Source: JACKII01 sp965222315
GTDB lineage: Bacteria; Pseudomonadota; Alphaproteobacteria; Bin95
Length of the DNA stretch: 64,000 nt
Direction of reading: 5' to 3'
Assembly: GCA_965222315.1 (NCBI GenBank)
Contig: OZ244951.1
Coordinates: forward strand, 744,001-808,000
Made by a program: the position numbers and the translations under genes. Numbering within the stretch: the stretch's first letter is position 1; each line of letters begins with the position of its first letter. A model generated the notes under the pieces. The model made no database searches and had not been told where the DNA came from. It saw only the letters and a list, made by a program, of their open reading frames with translations. Positions 57,227 through 64,000 of this stretch are shown in pieces.

Positions 57227-57733
57227 CCAGCTCCGTCTACCTGCTATCCGGATACGCAATGGAAGATTGGCAGCGGGTTTTTCAGCCTGTTGCCGCATTT
57301 TCTGACTCGCCAATGCGGAGCGCCGAGCCGCTTGATCGCTTGCTGGGCGAAGCAGTCTGTCTAATTGGTGGCGACGCGTAGTTAGATGCTCAAAAACTCA
57401 TGCACACAATAATTCGGGGGAATTTTATCCGGCGTGGCAAATCTGTGATGCCAAATCTGTGAAATATTGCCTTTGTGGGCAGGTGGCGCACATCTGTGAT
57501 GTTTTCGTTGGTGAAAATACAATCTAAAGTAGTGAAAAAATGGCTTGAGTCTGCATGCCCAGGCAAAAGAACTTACTTATATCCCTAAGATTTTCCTATC
57601 ATAATATCGATATAATTTTAAGACATACAATGTTAAATATCAAAATTTGTTAACAACACTGTGAACAGGTAAAATAAATTTCACATGTACAAGCATATAT
57701 TGAATAATTACTACTAATGCGCTTTTAAAATAT

Positions 57734-57761
57734 TTGATTAACTTTTAGATGTGGCTAATAA
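57734..57761 (+). promoter_or_regulatory. Candidate sigma70 promoter of the VPLPG-tail gene
   Basis: TTGATT (57734-57739), 16 nt, TAATAA (57756-57761) in an AT-rich region 67 bp before the start codon. Confidence 0.4.
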
Positions 57762-57827
57762 TACAAACAGGCTATGGCAGACAGGCCAACATACTTGGTT
57801 GAGAATACAACTTTTAAGGAGGACGTG

Positions 57828-58505
57828 ATGAAGTTCAACGCAATAGCAAAGGGTGCGCTAGCCGCGGCGGCCGTATCTGCTTTGGGTGCCGCTCCCGCGA
57901 ACGCCACCATCGCTGGTGATACGTTTACGGTCGATACCCAAATCATCGGCTTGCAATTGGCAGGGCAGCCGTTGGTCGATGTTTCGGTGCAGCAGTCGGG
58001 TGTGGCGCTTTCAGCTCCAAACCCTGACGTAGTGCTGGCGCAGGTGGCCGTGGACCTAACCGTACTGAGCATCGATCTCGGTGTTCTGGGGGTGGAGTGG
58101 ATCGATGATGATACGTTCGATCTAGTCATGGGACTTGAGGCCCTGCTGGACCTGGGACTGGTACAGGTACCGGTAGCGCTAAACGTCGTTCCGACAATTA
58201 ACTGGGTGTTATCGGATCTTGATTTTGGGCCGCCCCAGATGAAGATCACGAGCGTCGTCCAAGTTGATCAGGATTTCGACGAACTGATCGGCTCCGGAAT
58301 ATCGTTCACCGATGACTCGATCTCCATCGCCACCAATTCCCTGGTTGCGGCGGGAGTGGCCATCAACGGGGGGAACAGCCTCGACGCGACCGTTAGGTTC
58401 GACGTTACGACCGAAGTCGTTCCATTGCCTGGTAGCATCTGGATGATGGCAGCAGGCGGCCTCGGCGCGATGGGCTACCTCGGCCGGAAGCGCAAGCGCG
58501 CATAA
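57828..58505 (+). CDS. Exported protein with VPLPGS C-terminal sorting tail
   Basis: 225 residues from ATG 57828 with a perfect AAGGAGG 5 nt upstream; the longer frame from 57774 is not used. Signal peptide MKFNAIAKGALAAAAVSALG with cleavage near ANATI. The mature part is beta-rich and acidic (VDLTVLSIDLGVLGVEWIDD) and matches no family I know. The tail VPLPGSIWMMAAGGLGAMGY then LGRKRKRA is the motif, membrane segment and basic end of VPLPA/PEP-CTERM proteins. Likely a cell-surface or matrix protein handled by an exosortase-like enzyme. Confidence 0.82.
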   Translation: MKFNAIAKGALAAAAVSALGAAPANATIAGDTFTVDTQIIGLQLAGQPLVDVSVQQSGVALSAPNPDVVLAQVAVDLTVLSIDLGVLGVEWIDDDTFDLVMGLEALLDLGLVQVPVALNVVPTINWVLSDLDFGPPQMKITSVVQVDQDFDELIGSGISFTDDSISIATNSLVAAGVAINGGNSLDATVRFDVTTEVVPLPGSIWMMAAGGLGAMGYLGRKRKRA

Positions 58506-58520
58506 ACCGCGGTGGCAAGT

Positions 58521-58554
58521 TCAGGCCCTGCCCTTGCTGCCAATCAGGGCTTGA
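58521..58554. terminator. Hairpin between convergent genes
   Basis: TCAGGCCCTG pairs with CAGGGCTTGA (one G-T) around a 14-nt loop, midway between the stops of the VPLPGS-tail gene and hyuA. No T tract. Confidence 0.45.
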
Positions 58555-58580
58555 GCGTCACCTCTCTGCGGCGCGGTGGG

Positions 58581-60659
58581 TTATGACCTACGGGTTAGGA
58601 CCAACGCGCCGTTTTTTTCCATGGACGCTGTAAAACTATCCGGCACGACCGTTGTTGTCTGATCTTCAACGATGAGAGCTGGACCGCTCACTTCCGCCGA
58701 GCCCATGTTCTCCCGCCGCCATACGTGGGCCTCGACATAAGCCTGGGCGGCGCTGTCGAACAGGCGGCGCGTCCCTACCGGCTCGCCCGTATGCTTGCTG
58801 GTTGTGTCCAACACGGCCACCGCGGACGACACCGCCCCGCTGGAGACCGTCAGCGTCCAGGTCAGGATCTCCGGCTCCTGGCCCGGCACAGTCTGGCCGT
58901 AGAGCGCGCGGTAGGTTTCTTCGAAAGCCGTCCGTAAAGTCGCCGCATCATCCTCGGTGAGAGCCCGCGCCGGCAGTTCAACGGTAATTTCGTGGCCCTG
59001 ACCCACATAGCGCATGAACGCATAGCGCACCTCGTTCAACCCGCCTGAAGGCGCACCCTGGCGCACGATTGCCTCCGCCTCGGCCCGCATCCCGTTGAGC
59101 AGCGCGTTCGCCTCGCCGGCATCGAATGCATCCAGCCGCATGTAACGGCTGCGCACCACCTCGTACGAAATCGGCGCGCGCAGGAACCCGACGGCCGAGC
59201 CGACGCCGGCCCCCGCAGGAACGATCACGCTCGCGATGTTGAGTTTTTCCGCCAGCCGGGCCGCGTGCAGCGGAGCGGCGCCGCCGAAGGCGATCATGGC
59301 GCGTCCTGCCACATCCTTGCCCCACTCGACCGCATGGACGCGGGCGGCGTTGGCCATGTTCTCGTCCACGATCTCCGCCACGGCAAAGGCTGCGAGTGGC
59401 GCATCCATGCCGAGCGGTTTGCCAATCGTCGTCTCCAGCATCTCTGCCGCCTTTTCCGGCGCAAGCTTGACGGAGCCGCCCGCGAACGCCGCCGGGTCGA
59501 TCTTCCCCAGCACCAGATCCGCATCCGTCACCGCCGCGCGCGTGCCGCCCTGGTCGTAGCAGGCCGGCCCCGGTTGTGAGCCCGCACTCTCCGGTCCCAC
59601 CGCCACGCGCCCCAGCGCATCGACGCTCGCGATAGAGCCGCCGCCCGCGCCGATCTCCACCATCTCGATGGCAGGGATCTTCACCGGCAGGCCGGAGCCC
59701 TTGAGGTTACGGTAGGCGCGCGCGACTTCGAATGTGCGGGTCGACAGCGGCTTGAAATCGTCGATCAGGCAGATTTTCGCCGTGGTGCCGCCCATATCGT
59801 AGGAGACGACGCGGTCCAGCCCTAATTCCTCGGCGATCCGGGCCGCCAGGATCGCACCGCCGGCCGGGCCGCTTTCCACCAGCCGGATCGGGAACTTCAC
59901 GGCGGTGGCCAGATCGGTCAGGCCGCCGCCCGACGTCATCAGCAGGAAAGGACAGGCGAAGCCCTGGGCCTTTAACTGTTCGTCCAAGGCCGTTAGGTAG
60001 CGGCTCATCTTCGGCTGGACGTAGGCATTGGCGCAGGTCGTGGACTGGCGCTCATATTCGCGGATTTCGGGTGCAACTTCGCTGGAAAGCGAGATGGCCA
60101 GGTCCGGATAAGCAGCCTGAATTCTCGCTGCAACCGCCTGCTCGTGCACCGGGTTAGTATAGGCGTGCAGCAGACCGATCGCCAGCGCCTCGATCTCATG
60201 CTTCTCGATCAGCGGCAGCAGCGCATCGACGCTGGCCATATCCAGCGGGAGCAGGGCCTTGCCCTGCACGTTCAGCCGTTCGGCCACCGGCCAGCGCAGG
60301 TGGCGCGGCACCAAGGGGGTGGGGCGGTCGATATTGATGTCGTATTGCTCAAACCGGTTTTCCAGCGCCATTTCAACGGAATCGCGGTGGCCTTCGGTGG
60401 TGATGAGAGCGGTCTTGGCTCCCTTGCGCTCGATCAGCGCGTTGGTCGCGAGCGTGGTCCCGTGGATCAGCAGGCCGACCTCGCCCGGCTCCAGCCCCGC
60501 TTCAGCCATCGCTTTGGCGATGCCCTCCTGCACGCCCCGCTCCGGCGCATCCTGTGTGGTCAGAACCTTCGTGGTGACTTGCCGCTCGCCATGCTCGAGC
60601 ACAACATCGGTAAATGTGCCGCCGATATCGACGGCGAGGCGGGCTTGTTCGGCGGTCAT
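58581..60659 (-). CDS. hyuA: Hydantoinase/5-oxoprolinase subunit A (HyuA-like)
   Basis: 692 residues. Actin-like ATPase fold: LAVDIGGTFTDVVLE (phosphate 1), IHGTTLATNALIERKGAKTA, LLMTSGGGLTDLATAVKFPI, LVESGPAGGAILAARIAEEL, VVSYDMGGTTAKICLIDD and IGAGGGSIASVD, and the C-terminal GVGSAVGFLRAP. HyuA usually works with HyuB in ATP-dependent opening of hydantoins, 5-oxoproline or acetophenone-type substrates. No hyuB is in this window: the 3' neighbour is convergent and the 5' neighbour is divergent (81 bp). It either acts alone, as larger fused enzymes do, or with a distant partner. Confidence 0.9.
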   Translation of the reverse strand: MTAEQARLAVDIGGTFTDVVLEHGERQVTTKVLTTQDAPERGVQEGIAKAMAEAGLEPGEVGLLIHGTTLATNALIERKGAKTALITTEGHRDSVEMALENRFEQYDINIDRPTPLVPRHLRWPVAERLNVQGKALLPLDMASVDALLPLIEKHEIEALAIGLLHAYTNPVHEQAVAARIQAAYPDLAISLSSEVAPEIREYERQSTTCANAYVQPKMSRYLTALDEQLKAQGFACPFLLMTSGGGLTDLATAVKFPIRLVESGPAGGAILAARIAEELGLDRVVSYDMGGTTAKICLIDDFKPLSTRTFEVARAYRNLKGSGLPVKIPAIEMVEIGAGGGSIASVDALGRVAVGPESAGSQPGPACYDQGGTRAAVTDADLVLGKIDPAAFAGGSVKLAPEKAAEMLETTIGKPLGMDAPLAAFAVAEIVDENMANAARVHAVEWGKDVAGRAMIAFGGAAPLHAARLAEKLNIASVIVPAGAGVGSAVGFLRAPISYEVVRSRYMRLDAFDAGEANALLNGMRAEAEAIVRQGAPSGGLNEVRYAFMRYVGQGHEITVELPARALTEDDAATLRTAFEETYRALYGQTVPGQEPEILTWTLTVSSGAVSSAVAVLDTTSKHTGEPVGTRRLFDSAAQAYVEAHVWRRENMGSAEVSGPALIVEDQTTTVVPDSFTASMEKNGALVLTRRS

Positions 60660-60740
60660 AGCGACAATCTGGACTTTCCGGGCGGAAGGGCGGCACAGTA
60701 GCGTTCAACGTCACTACACCACAATGCGGGAGCCTGCCCC

Positions 60741-61529
60741 ATGCCCGATACCGTCGCGCCCATGACACAGCCTTTCCGTCATGTGGATCAGGATCGCAGG
60801 ATCTATGGCCAAGACCTGCGGCTTGGCCTGATCGTACCCTCCACCAATACCGTGGCGGAAACCGAGTTCTGGCGGCTCGCTCCACCAGGTGTCTCGATCC
60901 ACACGACCCGCATGTTGTTCGATCCGGAAGGTCTTCAGAAAGCTGGCGGGGAGGGGATGGGAAATATGCACGACCACATGCCCCGCGCAGTCGCTGAGAC
61001 TGCATCTGCGCGGGTCGATCTCATCGCCTATGGCTGCACGGCCTCCAGCGTCGAACACGGGCCGGAAAATATCGAACGCGAGATTGAGGCGCAGACGCAG
61101 GTGCCGGCCGTCTCCACCGCGGGCGCCATTCTGGCCGCGCTGGCACACTTGGGCATCCGCAAGTTCGCTCTCGCAACACCCTATCCCGCCAAGATTAACG
61201 CACATGAATGCGCGTTCTTCGCCGCACGTGGCTTCGAAGTGGTCACCGACCGGTCAATGCTGGCGAGCGAGGAGCAGCAGCACCTGCGCGGCCTGGCCCT
61301 CGTGCCGCCCGGCATGGTCCGGGAAACCGTGCTTGAAATGGATGGACCGGAGGTCGAAGGGTTCCTGCTAAGCTGCATGGACCTGCCGACACTCGACCTG
61401 ATTGACGATCTGGAGGCGGAGACGGGAAAACCTGTCATCACCAGCGTGACCTGTACCCTCTGGCAGTCGTTGCGCAAATCCGGCCTCGGCAAATGGCCGG
61501 ACCGCGGCGGCAAATTGCTGAAGGGATAG
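60741..61529 (+). CDS. Asp/Glu/hydantoin racemase or maleate isomerase-like protein
   Basis: 262 residues; GGGAG precedes the ATG in the leader GGAGCCTGCCCCATG. LGLIVPSTNTVAETEFWRLA is typical of the maleate cis-trans isomerase/arylmalonate decarboxylase group. Two Cys sit at the catalytic positions: AYGCTASSVEHG and LLSCMDLPTLDLID. SVTCTLWQSLRKSG near the end also fits. Such enzymes isomerise or racemise small acids or hydantoins. Divergent from hyuA with 81 bp between starts, so shared regulation is likely; hydantoin racemisation would fit. Followed after 4 bp by a universal stress protein gene. Confidence 0.82.
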   Translation: MPDTVAPMTQPFRHVDQDRRIYGQDLRLGLIVPSTNTVAETEFWRLAPPGVSIHTTRMLFDPEGLQKAGGEGMGNMHDHMPRAVAETASARVDLIAYGCTASSVEHGPENIEREIEAQTQVPAVSTAGAILAALAHLGIRKFALATPYPAKINAHECAFFAARGFEVVTDRSMLASEEQQHLRGLALVPPGMVRETVLEMDGPEVEGFLLSCMDLPTLDLIDDLEAETGKPVITSVTCTLWQSLRKSGLGKWPDRGGKLLKG

Positions 61530-61533
61530 AGCC

Positions 61534-62316
61534 ATGAAAGTCATGTCCGTTTTTATTGATGGCAGCGAAAACGATCACGACTCTCTGCGGGTGGCGGCGA
61601 TGTTCGCCCGCAAGCTGAACGCGCGGCTCGACGTGGTGCACGCGGCGGGATCGGAGATTTATGTGGTGGCCGACTCCGTGGCTATCCCGGAACCTGACGA
61701 GGAAGCGGATTCGGCGGCGAAGGCGGCGTTCGACGCTATTTGCGGTGATCTGCCCAATGCTCGGTGGATTCAAACGGATTCCAAGCCAGCCGATGCCATC
61801 CGGCAGCATGGTTTCTTCAACGATATGATTGTTCTGGAGCGCGTTTCGGGCGAGGACGGCCCGGATGCGGAAGCCTTGAACATCGCCCTGTTCGAGACGG
61901 CCGCGCCGGTTCTGGTATGCCCGCCGTCGCTCCCGCCGGATGTATGCACGTCGGCCGCGGTGGTTTGGAGCCCGACGCTGCAGGCCGCGAAGGCGGTGCG
62001 TATCGCTCTGCCGCTTCTGCACCAGGCCCGCGAGGTCACGGTGCTGGTGGACAGTAGCAATGAAGATGCCGACCCGGAACCCCTGCTGGACTACCTGCGG
62101 ACCCACGAGATCGAAGCGAAGGTAGAGCGGTTTGACGGTGATGCGCTTACCGCCAGAGGTCGGGGACGCGCCATTCTGGAGGCGACGCATGGCAAGGCGG
62201 ATTTCCTGGTGATGGGTGCATTCGGCGAGAACATGTTTTCATCCCTGCTGGGGCTGGGCCGCACCACCCAGAAAATCGTCACTGCCACGAAGATCCCGAC
62301 GCTGATCCATTGCTAG
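61534..62316 (+). CDS. Universal stress protein family protein, tandem
   Basis: 260 residues, about twice a single UspA domain. The first half starts MKVMSVFIDGSENDHDSLRV with AAMFARKLNARLDVVHA; the second half holds VVWSPTLQAAKAVRIALPL and LEATHGKADFLVMGAFGENM, then the ATP-loop-like SSLLGLGRTTQKIVTATKIP (pattern GxxxG then S/T). Cytosolic; possible nucleotide binding in the second domain only. It starts 4 bp after the racemase-like gene and is probably in the same operon. Role unknown. Confidence 0.82.
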   Translation: MKVMSVFIDGSENDHDSLRVAAMFARKLNARLDVVHAAGSEIYVVADSVAIPEPDEEADSAAKAAFDAICGDLPNARWIQTDSKPADAIRQHGFFNDMIVLERVSGEDGPDAEALNIALFETAAPVLVCPPSLPPDVCTSAAVVWSPTLQAAKAVRIALPLLHQAREVTVLVDSSNEDADPEPLLDYLRTHEIEAKVERFDGDALTARGRGRAILEATHGKADFLVMGAFGENMFSSLLGLGRTTQKIVTATKIPTLIHC

Positions 62317-62337
62317 TGCTGGTAGAGTATCGCCGGT

Positions 62338-62937
62338 TCAGCCGTCCACAAACATGAACGGAATGGTTGCGAGCAGCAGGGCGGCAAGCGACCAGTTGAT
62401 GACACGGCGCCAACGGGCATCCTGAAACACGCGGGCAATCGCCATGCCGAACAGCGTCCACACCGCCATGGGCATGGATCCGATGGATAGCGCCAGGGTG
62501 GCGAGGACGATGGCTTTGCTCATCTCGCTGTCGAATGCGGGCATCAGTAAGGCGGCGTTAAGCGCCATTACCCAGCCCTTGGGGTTCAGGAACTGGAACC
62601 CGAATGCCTCCCAAAAGCTGATTGGTTCGGCCCCATCGGAAACGTCGGGCCCGGCGGCATTGGCGATGCGCCAGGCTAGGTAGATCAGGTAAAGCGAACC
62701 GGCGGCGGCGAGGGCCGTCTGCGCTTCCGGCAGGGTAGCCAATACCGCGCCCAGTCCAAGACCGGTCAACAGCATCAACAGCGTGATGCCCCCGCAAATG
62801 CCCGCAATATGCGGCAGCGTGCGTGACAGGCCAAAATTCATGCCCGATGCGGCCAGCATCGCATTGTTGGGCCCTGGTGTCCCGGCCATGACAAATACGT
62901 ACCAAGCCACCGGTGCCAGTAGCGGAAGAGTATCCAT
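62338..62937 (-). CDS. LysE/RhtB-family amino-acid exporter
   Basis: 199 residues with six hydrophobic segments. WYVFVMAGTPGPNNAMLAAS holds the family motif GPNxxM near the N-terminus. LPHIAGICGGITLLMLLTGL and EAFGFQFLNPKGWVMALNAA (FLNPK motif) also match LysE/RhtB proteins. It exports amino acids or related metabolites across the inner membrane. It follows the monooxygenase-like gene by 12 bp and is probably last in a three-gene unit with the permease. Confidence 0.9.
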   Translation of the reverse strand: MDTLPLLAPVAWYVFVMAGTPGPNNAMLAASGMNFGLSRTLPHIAGICGGITLLMLLTGLGLGAVLATLPEAQTALAAAGSLYLIYLAWRIANAAGPDVSDGAEPISFWEAFGFQFLNPKGWVMALNAALLMPAFDSEMSKAIVLATLALSIGSMPMAVWTLFGMAIARVFQDARWRRVINWSLAALLLATIPFMFVDG

Positions 62938-62949
62938 GAGAGCTGCGGG

Positions 62950-63294
62950 TCAGCCGTGTGCGCTGCGGCTGTCTGCGGGCGCCTGATCGCGGCGCTCCAT
63001 GCTGTAGTCGCGGCTCACTTCCGCTACGCGCAGGCGATAGTCTTTGAAAGCGCCCGCGCGCCCCGCCGACTGGGCCGCCCGGTGCTGAAGCCGGTTGCGC
63101 CAAGCCTGAACCGCGGCCTCATCGCGCCAGAAGGAGAGGGACACAAACTTGCCTTCTTCCGACACGCTTTCGAAGCGCTCGATGCTGATGAAGCCGTCCG
63201 CGTCTTTGACAAGCTCACTCATCGCTTTGGCGTGATCCCAATAGATGTCGGCCTTGTCCGGGTTGGTCCAGAATTCAAAGATGACGGCAAGCAT
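62950..63294 (-). CDS. Antibiotic-biosynthesis-monooxygenase (ABM) domain protein
   Basis: 114 residues from ATG 63294 with AGGAG 6 nt upstream; a start seven codons earlier lacks this. MLAVIFEFWTNPDKADIYWD, ADGFISIERFESVSEEGKFV and SLSFWRDEAAVQAWRN form the dimeric alpha-beta barrel pattern of ABM proteins. The C-terminus (YRLRVAEVSRDYSMERRDQA) is longer than usual. Some members are cofactor-free monooxygenases or haem-degrading enzymes; the His and Trp needed for those cannot be judged here. Between the APC permease and LysE genes. Confidence 0.8.
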   Translation of the reverse strand: MLAVIFEFWTNPDKADIYWDHAKAMSELVKDADGFISIERFESVSEEGKFVSLSFWRDEAAVQAWRNRLQHRAAQSAGRAGAFKDYRLRVAEVSRDYSMERRDQAPADSRSAHG

Positions 63295-63334
63295 GGTCGG
63301 CTCCTGGGATCGCAATTTCGGCGACTATAGGCCA

Positions 63335-64000
63335 TCAGCCTCCGAATACCAGAAGGAGCCCGCTCAGAAACGCGCCCAGAGCCGGCACCGCAATCGGGAC
63401 CTGGAACACCTGGCTGGATGGCTTTACGCCGTTCCCGCGCCGTTCCCGCAGCTTTACCCGAATCAACGCCAGATTGACCATCACGAACACCGCCAGGATG
63501 AGTTGGGAGGTAGCGCCCGCCAGCCGCGCAATGTCAAAGCTAAGCGCCAGGAAGGCGACAAGAACCGCTACGGCCGCTGTTGCGACGACCGGTGTGCCGG
63601 TGCGGCCATAGACATAGCCAACTGCGCGTCCAGCCGCGCCTGGGATTGTCCCCTGGTCGGCCAAGCCATAGAGCACGCGGCTCGCCATGATGACCTGAAT
63701 GACGATACCGTTGAACGTCGCGATGATCGCTATGCCGCCGATAAGTCCTGGCGGCAGGTTTGTAACCGCGCCAAAGACCAGGCCAAGCGGGGCATCCGTT
63801 CCAGCCAGTTCTTCTCGCGGTACGCTGAGGACGGCGATGGACGCCACGATGAAGTAGAGCACCGTTACGATTAGCAATGTGATGAAGATGGCGCGGGGCA
63901 TCGTCTGTTCGGGGCTGCGCACTTCCTCCGCCACATTGACCATGTCCTCGAAACCGATGAAGGCGAAGAAGGCGAGCAAGCCTGCGCCAAGAATGCCGCT
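63335..64000 (-). CDS. APC-family amino-acid permease (5' end outside window)
   Basis: The frame stays open to the right edge; about 222 C-terminal residues are visible. LLAFFAFIGFEDMVNVAEEV followed by PEQTMPRAIFITLLIVTVLY is the conserved segment 6 and loop of the APC superfamily (FxGFExxxxxAEE). Several further membrane segments follow and the protein ends with LGAFLSGLLLVFGG. It imports or exchanges amino acids. The ABM gene starts 40 bp downstream. Confidence 0.85.
   Translation of the reverse strand, partial: SGILGAGLLAFFAFIGFEDMVNVAEEVRSPEQTMPRAIFITLLIVTVLYFIVASIAVLSVPREELAGTDAPLGLVFGAVTNLPPGLIGGIAIIATFNGIVIQVIMASRVLYGLADQGTIPGAAGRAVGYVYGRTGTPVVATAAVAVLVAFLALSFDIARLAGATSQLILAVFVMVNLALIRVKLRERRGNGVKPSSQVFQVPIAVPALGAFLSGLLLVFGG

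Larger units (their letters stand above)
57177..57827. other. Intergenic, AT-rich, with short repeats
   Basis: No credible gene. Contents: a terminator-like hairpin at 57203-57226, three copies of ATCTGTGA at 57441, 57455 and 57492, an AT-rich tract from 57560 to 57770, and a candidate promoter at 57734. AAGGAGG at 57816-57822 is the ribosome site of the next gene. Confidence 0.55.

Overview
The window is GC-rich, chromosome-like DNA from an alphaproteobacterium (inferred; no rRNA or tRNA gene is visible to fix the genus). The inference rests on three exported proteins that end in VPLPA/PEP-CTERM-like tails, large RTX type I secretion substrates, and a wealth of ABC transporters and catabolic enzymes. 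There is no dedicated transcription factor; the only regulator-like protein is a class III nucleotide cyclase with TPR repeats.

Layout. 1-13.7 kb is a secreted-protein region. It holds a giant RTX lipase-like protein (open at the left edge) with seven 291-bp repeats, a remnant of a sugar ABC ATPase, a large extracellular endonuclease/phosphatase-family protein with RTX repeats, a small peptidoglycan-binding protein, and a 5'-nucleotidase-like protein with a VPLPA tail. 13.8-15 kb is an insertion-sequence graveyard with IS110, IS630 and IS66 remnants. 15.4-18.5 kb is a compact three-gene operon of exported proteins: two trypsin-like serine proteases and a Cys-containing protein of unknown family. 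18.5-24 kb has an amidohydrolase remnant and a complete carbohydrate-type (CUT1) ABC importer. 24.2-28.4 kb is a convergent pair of unusual genes, an HExxH protein and a vanadium haloperoxidase/PAP2-like protein with a Gly-Leu-Asn repeat at its N-terminus, followed by the cyclase. 30.5-31.4 kb is a decayed integrative element (primase tail, small ORF, DUF2924).

32.5-43.9 kb is bounded and interrupted by IS5-family elements. It carries an orphan rutA, a deaminase-type amidohydrolase and a five-gene oligopeptide-type ABC importer, which together look like an uptake and ring-opening module for a nitrogen heterocycle or cyclic amide (inference). 44-54.4 kb is ordinary metabolism: D-cysteine desulfhydrase, enoyl-CoA hydratase, a single-module A-T-TE NRPS-like enzyme, an HpaI-type aldolase translationally coupled to a 2-hydroxyacid dehydrogenase, fumarase C and an MFS transporter. 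An array of CTACA motifs in near-helical phase lies at 49.74-49.84 kb. 54.5-58.5 kb has two more exported proteins with VPxPxS tails around an acyl-CoA dehydrogenase. 58.6-64 kb holds hydantoinase A, a divergent Asp/Glu/hydantoin-racemase or maleate-isomerase-like enzyme with a universal stress protein, and a LysE exporter, an antibiotic-biosynthesis-monooxygenase-like protein and an APC permease that runs off the right edge.

All calls come from reading motifs by eye; no database search was run.
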